24,390 nt of DNA from Candidatus Woesearchaeota archaeon. GTDB taxonomy: Archaea; Nanoarchaeota; Nanoarchaeia; Woesearchaeales; JAGVZT01. The DNA is taken from positions 1-24,390 of the forward strand of contig JAFCGF010000027.1 in assembly GCA_017608295.1 (NCBI GenBank), read 5' to 3'. The notes beneath the pieces were generated by a model. It had not been told where the DNA came from. It did no database searches and saw only the letters and a program-made list of their open reading frames with translations. The translations under genes were made by a program, and so were the position numbers. Below are positions 19,133-24,390 of this stretch, one piece after another. The number at the start of each line of letters is the position of its first letter. Within the stretch, counting starts at the first letter, position 1.

Positions 19133-20926
19133 TTATTTTGGCGGCGCCGTCATCATGGTCTCAACTATCTTAGCATAAGCCTCATGGATCAGCTGCTCCT
19201 CCAGATAGGAGTGGTGCCCGGATTTTAAATTCCAGACATGTCCATTCGATAACGATCCGATCTTGGTGGTATATTTAGTGAAGTAGCCGGAGACTCCTCT
19301 AACACTGTACAGGACCGCCAGCTGATCCCAGCTGGAGCGGCCTTCAAACTTGTTTCCAAAAAATTTATAGTAGGCCTCCCGCACGGGATTCTCTACAGGC
19401 GTTTCATCCAAACCGGGACCGGTCATAACCTCAGCCCCAGGTGGACTATGGCAAATCGGAGTCGGCCAGTTAAGCAGAACATTCAGGGATGTGTTTTGCA
19501 GATTGTGGCGACTCAGTTGGAAGCTGTCACCATCCAGGTAACACATGATCACTAGTTCTTTTACCTTTTTTGCAACCAAATCCGGGTCGGCTCTCAGCAG
19601 ATCGTCCAGGTTGTTAAGAAAACCGACGCTGATGATCGTGACAGAACCATCGGGCTGATTTGCCAGGACTTGCCGATAGACATCGAGAGAGCTGGGAGCA
19701 CTCTTTGCATCAAGGTCATGGGGAAATTTGGCTACGGCATCCAGATATTTGGAAGGGTCCGGATCTGGAAGATTACCCTTATAGACACCCACGGGGATAT
19801 CGCCCCGTCCGTACCATGTGTTGATGGCGTCAATGGCCGCTGCGCCACTTGGATGAACTTCATTAAAAGATACTGCCAATATTTCTACTTCATTATTATT
19901 AGCCAGTGAATGAAGTACTGCTAAAGCACCAACATCATCCACATCCAGACACATGTCAGTCTCAAAGATTATTTTCTTTTTTTTCACGGGGGGTTCCACC
20001 ATTAGATCCTCAATAATCTTGGCAAAGGCATCATCCGGTATAAACGCTTCCAGATAAAATCGATGTCGGGGTTTCATTTCCATAACATATCCATTCGGTA
20101 ACGTCTGCTTGATAGAGAGGTTTTTAGTGAAATAACCGGAAGCTCCCCTAACGGCGTACAGCACCGTTATCTGATCCCAACTGGACAGTTCTTTGAAGTT
20201 AGAGTCGAAGAATTTGTAATAGGCTTCCCTAACGGGATTCTCTGCAGGTGTGTCCTTTAAACGGGTACCGGTCTCAATCTGATACCCTAAATGATGAAAG
20301 ACAATCCGGTTCGGCCAGTTCTCCAGAACGTTATGGGATGCATTTGTCAGATTGTGAGCATTCAGATTGTAACCCCCATCATTCGGATCGCTAATAATCA
20401 CCAGTTCTTTTATCTTTCTTGTGACTAGGGTCGGCTCGTTTTTCAACAGAACGTCCAGGTTGTTGAGAAAACCGACGCTGATAATCGTGACAGAGCCATC
20501 AGGCTGATTTGCCAGTACACTTCGGTAGACATCCAGAGCGCTGGGAGCACTCTCAGCATCCAGATCGTGGGGGAACTTGGTCAGGTCATCCAGAAATTTA
20601 GAAGTGCCCGGTTCAGGAAGAGGATCCTTATAGATGCCCACAGGAATATGACCCCGTCCGTACCAGGTATTAATGGCATCTATGGCGGCCGCGGCACTTG
20701 GATGAACCTCGTTGTAACAGACCGCCAGCAGATCGGCCTCTCCTCTGTTCACCAGACCGTGAATCATGGCCAGGGCGCCCACATCATCCGCTGACGTGCA
20801 CATGTCCGTCTCAAAGATTATTTTCTTCGCTTGTTTGTTTTGTGCAATCATTAGAGTTGGCATCAGTAGGAGGCAAACTAAAAAAGTATTAAATATTGCT
20901 TTTAACAACGGTTTTTGGTATTTCAT
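19133..20926 (-). CDS. Exported tandem (two-domain) nucleoside-hydrolase-like protein
   Basis: A 597-residue protein: signal peptide (1-29, ending MIAQ) followed by two complete IUNH domains joined with almost no linker (EPPVKKKKIIFETD at 312-325). Domain 1 (34-311) has ETDMCTSADD (Asp41, Asp47-Asp48, Ser45 where most paralogs have Asp), GYNL, VFHHLG and SWDQITVLYAVRG. Domain 2 (317-597) has ETDMCLDVDD, SFQL in which Gln470 replaces the Asn usual at the ribose-binding position, and SWDQLAVLYSVRG. Domain 1 resembles the protein encoded at 21996-22943 more than it resembles domain 2, so this is a fusion of two subtypes rather than a simple internal duplication. AAGAGAT precedes the ATG. The ordinary family length is about 310-340 residues. 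The role is expected to be riboside hydrolysis outside the cytoplasm, with domain 2 possibly altered. Confidence 0.87.
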   Translation of the reverse strand: MKYQKPLLKAIFNTFLVCLLLMPTLMIAQNKQAKKIIFETDMCTSADDVGALAMIHGLVNRGEADLLAVCYNEVHPSAAAAIDAINTWYGRGHIPVGIYKDPLPEPGTSKFLDDLTKFPHDLDAESAPSALDVYRSVLANQPDGSVTIISVGFLNNLDVLLKNEPTLVTRKIKELVIISDPNDGGYNLNAHNLTNASHNVLENWPNRIVFHHLGYQIETGTRLKDTPAENPVREAYYKFFDSNFKELSSWDQITVLYAVRGASGYFTKNLSIKQTLPNGYVMEMKPRHRFYLEAFIPDDAFAKIIEDLMVEPPVKKKKIIFETDMCLDVDDVGALAVLHSLANNNEVEILAVSFNEVHPSGAAAIDAINTWYGRGDIPVGVYKGNLPDPDPSKYLDAVAKFPHDLDAKSAPSSLDVYRQVLANQPDGSVTIISVGFLNNLDDLLRADPDLVAKKVKELVIMCYLDGDSFQLSRHNLQNTSLNVLLNWPTPICHSPPGAEVMTGPGLDETPVENPVREAYYKFFGNKFEGRSSWDQLAVLYSVRGVSGYFTKYTTKIGSLSNGHVWNLKSGHHSYLEEQLIHEAYAKIVETMMTAPPK

Positions 20927-20987
20927 TTTTATCTCTTTCTTAAGTTTAGTATATCACATAGAATAATCACTTTAAAAACGCATAATA

Positions 20988-21932
20988 CTAATTCTTGGGC
21001 GGCACCATCATCAAGTCCTCAATAATCTTCACAAAGCTAGAATCAGGGATCTTATGTTCAAGATGGGACCGATAGCCGGGCTTCATATTCCAAACATAAC
21101 CATTGGGCAGAGAACCTGTGCCGTCGGTTATTTCCTCAAAGACTGTCCAAATCCCACGTACTCCATATAAAACGGCCAGCTCATCCCAGCTGGAACGCCC
21201 TTTAAATGAATTATCGAAGTATTTATAGAACCCTTCACGAACTGGATTTGCTTCAGGAGCATCCTTCAATATTTCGCCTGAATGAATACTCCCGCCGTTG
21301 TGACTGATTACCAAAGGAGTCGGCCAATTCTCAAGAATATTTTTTGAGACTTCTACTAAATTATGACGAACAAGGTTGAAGCCATCATTATTGAGGCCAG
21401 CCATGACCACCAGTTCTTTAACCTTTTTAGCAACCAATTCCGGTTCTGCAATAAGCAGATCATTAAGGTTATTTAGAAATCCAACACTGACAATAGTTAC
21501 CGAACCATCTGGTTGTTCGCTCAGAGTCTTGCGATAAACATCGAGGGCTGCTGGGGCATCAGCTGTTTCTAGATCATGTGGAAATTTCGCTACAGCATCC
21601 AAATAAGGCGATTTATCCGGGGCAGCGAAACTATCCTTATAGATACCAATGGGTATGTCGCCGCGACCATACCAGGTGTTGATAGCATCAATAGCAGGGG
21701 CGCCGCTTGGATGGACCTCATTGAAGACGACGGCCAATAGTTCTGATTCACCTTTGTTTTCCAGGGCGTGTAATAAAGCTAGAGCACCCACATCATCCAC
21801 GTCGAGGCACATGTCAGTATCATAGATTATTTTCTTCGGTTGTTGATCCTGGGCTATCATTAGAATTGGCACAAAGATCATAATTAAAAAAAGATTAAGT
21901 ATTGTTTTTACAGGAGATTTATGGCTTTTCAT
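20988..21932 (-). CDS. Exported single-domain nucleoside-hydrolase-like protein
   Basis: A 314-residue protein with a signal peptide (1-28, ending MIAQ) and one IUNH domain. It is the only member of the paralog set with the canonical first acid: DTDMCLDVDD (Asp38, Asp40, Asp46-Asp47). It also has FNEVHPSG, VSVGFLNN, GFNL with Asn186 at the expected ribose-binding position, and SWDELAVLYGVRG (Trp249-Asp250). All recognised metal and sugar contacts are present, so it is a good candidate for the active reference copy. The predicted reaction is hydrolysis of nucleosides to ribose and base in the periplasm. GAGGAAA lies about ten bases before the ATG, and the segment just upstream is related to those upstream of the two flanking paralogs. 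It ends in TAG, 61 bp before the tandem-domain gene. Confidence 0.88.
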   Translation of the reverse strand: MKSHKSPVKTILNLFLIMIFVPILMIAQDQQPKKIIYDTDMCLDVDDVGALALLHALENKGESELLAVVFNEVHPSGAPAIDAINTWYGRGDIPIGIYKDSFAAPDKSPYLDAVAKFPHDLETADAPAALDVYRKTLSEQPDGSVTIVSVGFLNNLNDLLIAEPELVAKKVKELVVMAGLNNDGFNLVRHNLVEVSKNILENWPTPLVISHNGGSIHSGEILKDAPEANPVREGFYKYFDNSFKGRSSWDELAVLYGVRGIWTVFEEITDGTGSLPNGYVWNMKPGYRSHLEHKIPDSSFVKIIEDLMMVPPKN

Positions 21933-21995
21933 TTTCTTTTATTTCCTCAAATTTAGCGTAGCACATAGAACAAGCCCATCGCATGGGCATTAAAA
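21933..21995 (-). terminator. Hairpin between two hydrolase paralogs (weak terminator or attenuator)
   Basis: At 21974-21988 a perfect six-pair stem (GCCCAT / ATGGGC) closes a three-base loop. On the transcribed strand it is followed by TTGTTCT, only moderately U-rich. It begins eight bases past the stop codon of the upstream paralog. It could partly terminate transcription or stabilise the 3' end of the upstream message. Confidence 0.35.
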
Positions 21996-22943
21996 CTATT
22001 TTTTAGGTGCTTCCAACATCAATTCCTCAATAATCTTGGCATAAGATTCTGCCGGTAAAAGAGTTTCCAGAAATGTATCATTTCGTATTTTCAATTCCCA
22101 TTTATATCCGCTCGGAATGGATCCCATACCAGTGCTGTTTTTGTTAAAGTAGCCGGAGGCACCCCTAACGCCATACAGGACCGTTATCGGATCCCAACTG
22201 GGATAATCACTGAATTTGGAGCCAAGGAATTTGTAATAGGCTTCCCGCACGGGATTCTCTGCAGGTGTTTCCTTTAAACCGGCACCAGTCATAACATCAT
22301 GACCCAAATGATGAAATACAAGCGGAGACGGCCAGTTCTCCAATACATTTCGGGCTGCGTTTGCCGTATTGTGAAGCCCCAGATTGTGGTCGTCACCTTG
22401 ATGGCCGCCCATAATCACCAGTTCTTTTACCTTTTTTGCGACCAGATCAGGTTCGTTTTTCAAAAGTACACCAAGATTGTTCATAAAACCGACACTGATG
22501 ATGGTCACAGAGCTATCCGGTTGTTTTGTCAAAACTTTCCGATAAACCTCCAGAGCGCTTAATGCACTTTCATTATCAAGGTCGTGGGGGAATCGGGTCA
22601 GGTCATGCAGAAATGCAGAAGTGTCCGGATCTGGGAAAGCACCTTTATAGACACCCACAGGAATATCACCCCGTCCGTACCATGTGTTGATGGCGTCGAT
22701 GGCGGCCGCACCATCCGGATGGACTTCATTGAGACAAACTGCCAGAAGATCGGCCTCTCCTCTATTCTGGAGGGCATGAATCATGGCCAGCCCGCCCACA
22801 TCGTCCACGGACAGGCACATGTTCGTCTCATAGATTATTTTCTTACCCTGATTATCCTGGGCACACTTTGGAAGTAATATCACCAGGAGGCAAACTAAAA
22901 AAATTATAACTATTGTCTTTACGTAGGGATCATTGTTTTTCAT
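21996..22943 (-). CDS. Exported nucleoside-hydrolase-like protein with altered catalytic motif
   Basis: A 315-residue protein. The ATG at 22943 is chosen because AAGGTGG lies just upstream; an in-frame GTG at 22952 lies inside that site. The N-terminal hydrophobic segment (about 10-28) is a signal peptide; the PKC before the domain is a poor lipobox. The IUNH domain carries ETNMCLSVDD, so the third residue of the DxD motif is Asn41 instead of Asp. In characterised hydrolases this Asp (Asp10 of the Crithidia enzyme) binds Ca and activates water. Ser45 also replaces an Asp seen in most paralogs. The rest is intact: LNEVHPDG, ISVGFMNN, HNL, VFHHLG, SWDPITVLYGVRG. Activity may be reduced or lost, and a binding or partner role is possible. 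It sits between the classical hydrolase and the single-domain paralog. Confidence 0.86.
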   Translation of the reverse strand: MKNNDPYVKTIVIIFLVCLLVILLPKCAQDNQGKKIIYETNMCLSVDDVGGLAMIHALQNRGEADLLAVCLNEVHPDGAAAIDAINTWYGRGDIPVGVYKGAFPDPDTSAFLHDLTRFPHDLDNESALSALEVYRKVLTKQPDSSVTIISVGFMNNLGVLLKNEPDLVAKKVKELVIMGGHQGDDHNLGLHNTANAARNVLENWPSPLVFHHLGHDVMTGAGLKETPAENPVREAYYKFLGSKFSDYPSWDPITVLYGVRGASGYFNKNSTGMGSIPSGYKWELKIRNDTFLETLLPAESYAKIIEELMLEAPKK

Positions 22944-22977
22944 TATTACCACCTTTTCAAATTGAGTATATTACAAT

Positions 22978-23011
22978 GAGATTATATCGTCGCTATGCTC
23001 CTCATAATGAC
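22978..23011 (-). repeat. Degenerate dispersed extragenic palindrome
   Basis: In the 87-bp gap between the first two hydrolase genes. Read on the minus strand it begins GTCATTATGAGGAGCATAG and ends ATAATCTC. This resembles a repeat I remember from many bacterial genomes (GTCATTGCGAGGAGCG...GCAATCTC). It differs from that remembered form at six positions, yet the outer stem is kept because both arms changed together (ATTGC/GCAAT became ATTAT/ATAAT). Identification rests on memory of the repeat and has not been searched. Confidence 0.55.
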
Positions 23012-23030
23012 AAAAAGTATTCTCAATATT

Positions 23031-24044
23031 TTATTTAGTTTTCGGTAAATGGTAATCATTCATACTGTTATAAAAATCCTTCATAATGGCTTCTTTATCA
23101 AAATTTTCCCAAATGATTATTTTTTTGGGATTTTCAGGCTGCTCTATCCATTTTTCGCCTTCCCATTTGGGCGCGGCAATTTCTACCCGATCGGCCCAAG
23201 CCGGATTCTTAACGATGGCCACTGCAGCCATATCAAACAGTGGTCTTGAATCCGGATTTCCCCGAAATTTTTCAAATAAATCGACCGAATAATCTCCAAA
23301 ACAGGTAAACTCGCCACCATGTCTGCCTGTGACCGGATCGGAAATATGCGGACCTATGCCGGGCATTTTCTGTTGAAAATCTTTTAAATAGGCTTTCACT
23401 GCATCCGTACCTGAAGGTTTGCCATATCTTACCATGACCATTTCGAATTCCACACCCGAATCAACGATCGGTTTCAGGGCCGAGTAGTCGTTCACGAAAT
23501 TGTATTCTCCAGGATCAGGATAATTGCTTCCCAGCCAGACGACACGCACATTGGGAATAATGGTCGGATCTTTTTTTAGGGCAAGGGCTATATTGGTAAG
23601 TTTACCAACTGGCAAAAGGACCAGTTTGCCTTCCCCTTTGGCCTTGGCTCTTTCTATAATAAAATTCACGGCTTCCGACCCGTCAAAATCGGGTTCATCG
23701 ATGTGACCGACAATTTCATCATACGTTCCGCTGGCTCCTTTATAAATGGGTACATGTGATTTCAATCCGCATAGCGTGACAATCCGGTCGGCCTCCTGAT
23801 AATGCTCATGAATGGTACCGCCATTGTGGGTTCTGTTTATGGTGATTCCTTCGGCATGGAAAATATGGCTGTTGAAAAGCAGATAAGCGATGGCGTACTG
23901 ATCATCCAGTTCGTTGTTGGCATCCGTATCCAAAATAACGTGAATTTTGCCAGACTTTCCACTTTCAATGGTACCCGGGGATTTCGATTGACAATTTGCC
24001 AAGAGCAAACACAGTGAAAAAAGTAAATGGATAAACGGCTTCAT
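23031..24044 (-). CDS. Lipoprotein nucleoside hydrolase, classical type
   Basis: A 337-residue protein with a lipoprotein signal (LLLANCQS, lipidated Cys18) and one IUNH domain close to the textbook pattern. The metal site is DTDANNELDD (Asp39, Asp41, Asp47-Asp48). LPVGKLTNIALAL matches the strand whose main chain coordinates Ca. GEYNF (Glu180, Asn182) matches the ribose-binding GEFN motif. RPLFDMAAVAI places Phe270-Asp271 at the final metal ligand, where Crithidia-type enzymes have His-Asp and the paralogs here have Trp-Asp. The predicted role is N-glycosidic cleavage of ribonucleosides at the membrane surface. The ribosome binding site GAGGG is well placed. It is only distantly related to the five other hydrolase genes downstream, so two branches of the superfamily are collected here. 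It begins 27 bp after the preceding partial gene. Confidence 0.9.
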   Translation of the reverse strand: MKPFIHLLFSLCLLLANCQSKSPGTIESGKSGKIHVILDTDANNELDDQYAIAYLLFNSHIFHAEGITINRTHNGGTIHEHYQEADRIVTLCGLKSHVPIYKGASGTYDEIVGHIDEPDFDGSEAVNFIIERAKAKGEGKLVLLPVGKLTNIALALKKDPTIIPNVRVVWLGSNYPDPGEYNFVNDYSALKPIVDSGVEFEMVMVRYGKPSGTDAVKAYLKDFQQKMPGIGPHISDPVTGRHGGEFTCFGDYSVDLFEKFRGNPDSRPLFDMAAVAIVKNPAWADRVEIAAPKWEGEKWIEQPENPKKIIIWENFDKEAIMKDFYNSMNDYHLPKTK

Positions 24045-24071
24045 CTTGCACCCTCGTTATTTTTGTACCAC

Positions 24072-24390
24072 CTATTTGACTAAAAGCATTTTCTTTGCCA
24101 TGGTCGTCTTGTCAGTCACGATGCGATAGAAATAAACACCCGAAGAGTGGGACCTTCCATCGAATTGGCAGGTGTGATCCCCTGCCTGTTTTTTTTCATT
24201 CACCAGTGTATTTATTATATGACCCTTGATATCGTACACATCAATGCTGACATGAGACTGAATGGGTATGCTGTAATGAATTGTCGTTTTGGGATTAAAT
24301 GGATTGGGATAGTTGGAAAGCGTATACTTGTTTGGCTGAAATTCATTCATATATTCTTTATCGTTCTCAATTGCAGTTAAAACTAAAAGG
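24072..24390 (-). CDS. C-terminal fragment of a secreted protein with a YPNPFNP sorting domain
   Basis: The frame is open from the window edge to TAG at 24072, giving 106 codons. It reads through the internal ATG at 24350, so that ATG is not taken as the start. The visible part is a complete C-terminal sorting/FlgD-like beta domain: YTLSNYPNPFNPKTTIHYSI, VSIDVYDIKGHIINTLV, SGVYFYRI and a final KKMLLVK. Such tails direct proteins through the type IX (Por) secretion route or to the cell surface in FCB-group bacteria. The functional part of this protein lies outside the window and cannot be named. It precedes the classical nucleoside hydrolase by 27 bp on the same strand, so the hydrolase operon may begin further upstream. 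Confidence 0.82.
   Translation of the reverse strand, partial: LLVLTAIENDKEYMNEFQPNKYTLSNYPNPFNPKTTIHYSIPIQSHVSIDVYDIKGHIINTLVNEKKQAGDHTCQFDGRSHSSGVYFYRIVTDKTTMAKKMLLVK

Noticed and set aside
19133..22943. Tandem nucleotide similarity read as a transposon or CRISPR-like repeat array
   Set aside because: The repeated DNA is coding sequence of diverged hydrolase paralogs, with gene-length periodicity and no terminal repeats or transposase.
24072..24350. A complete 92-residue gene starting at 24350
   Set aside because: The frame is open to the window edge, the product is only a sorting domain without a signal peptide, and no ribosome binding site precedes that ATG, so it is the tail of a larger gene.
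1..24390. Plus-strand open frames, for example 291-827, 1014-1505 and 16151-16621
   Set aside because: All lie opposite well-supported minus-strand genes and encode no recognisable domains; they are antisense shadows.

Overview
The window is a 24.4 kb stretch in which every recognisable gene lies on the minus strand, so transcription runs from high to low coordinates. Gaps between genes are 27-244 bp and no RNA genes, CRISPR arrays or transposases are visible. Three proteins end in a 'YPNPFNP'-type C-terminal sorting domain (FlgD/Por-secretion-like, ending in a Lys-rich strand), and PKD and LamG-like modules are abundant. This points to the FCB side of the bacterial tree (Bacteroidota, Ignavibacteriota, Calditrichota, Marinimicrobia, KSB1 and relatives). 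The sequence alone does not settle the phylum.

Region 1 (24390-15056) opens with the C-terminus of a secreted protein running in from outside the window. It is followed by six consecutive genes carrying seven nucleoside-hydrolase (IUNH-fold) domains, all exported: one classical lipoprotein-type hydrolase (23031-24044), two single-domain paralogs (21996-22943, 20988-21932), one tandem two-domain protein (19133-20926), one with a carbohydrate-binding-like module and two PKD domains (17129-19030), and one with PKD, a LamG-like domain and a sorting tail (15056-17092). The five paralogous genes share an ETDMC...DD metal motif and an SWD motif. They fall into two subtypes whose order suggests that a two-gene unit was duplicated and one copy then fused.

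Region 2 (14976-8680) holds a membrane-bound MFS/spermidine-synthase-like fusion, a 10-helix DMT-type transporter, a lipoprotein ADP-ribosylglycohydrolase-family protein and a ribokinase. Together with region 1 this forms a coherent ribose/nucleoside scavenging module: release ribose from ribosides outside the cytoplasm, import it, and phosphorylate it. The gene content recalls the Bacteroides ribose-utilisation (rus) locus, but there is no SusC/SusD pair in the window.

Region 3 (8435-1) holds a DUF5060/DUF4038 glycoside-hydrolase-like protein, a large CotH-kinase-like secreted protein interrupted by one in-frame amber codon, a ThuA-domain/LamG secreted protein and the first 42 codons of a Gfo/Idh/MocA oxidoreductase. 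This part looks like carbohydrate catabolism.

The main points of interest are the expanded and partly active-site-degenerate exported hydrolase array, its pairing with ribokinase and an exported ADP-ribosylglycohydrolase-family protein, the single-codon disruption of the CotH gene, and two degenerate dispersed palindromes in the intergenic gaps.
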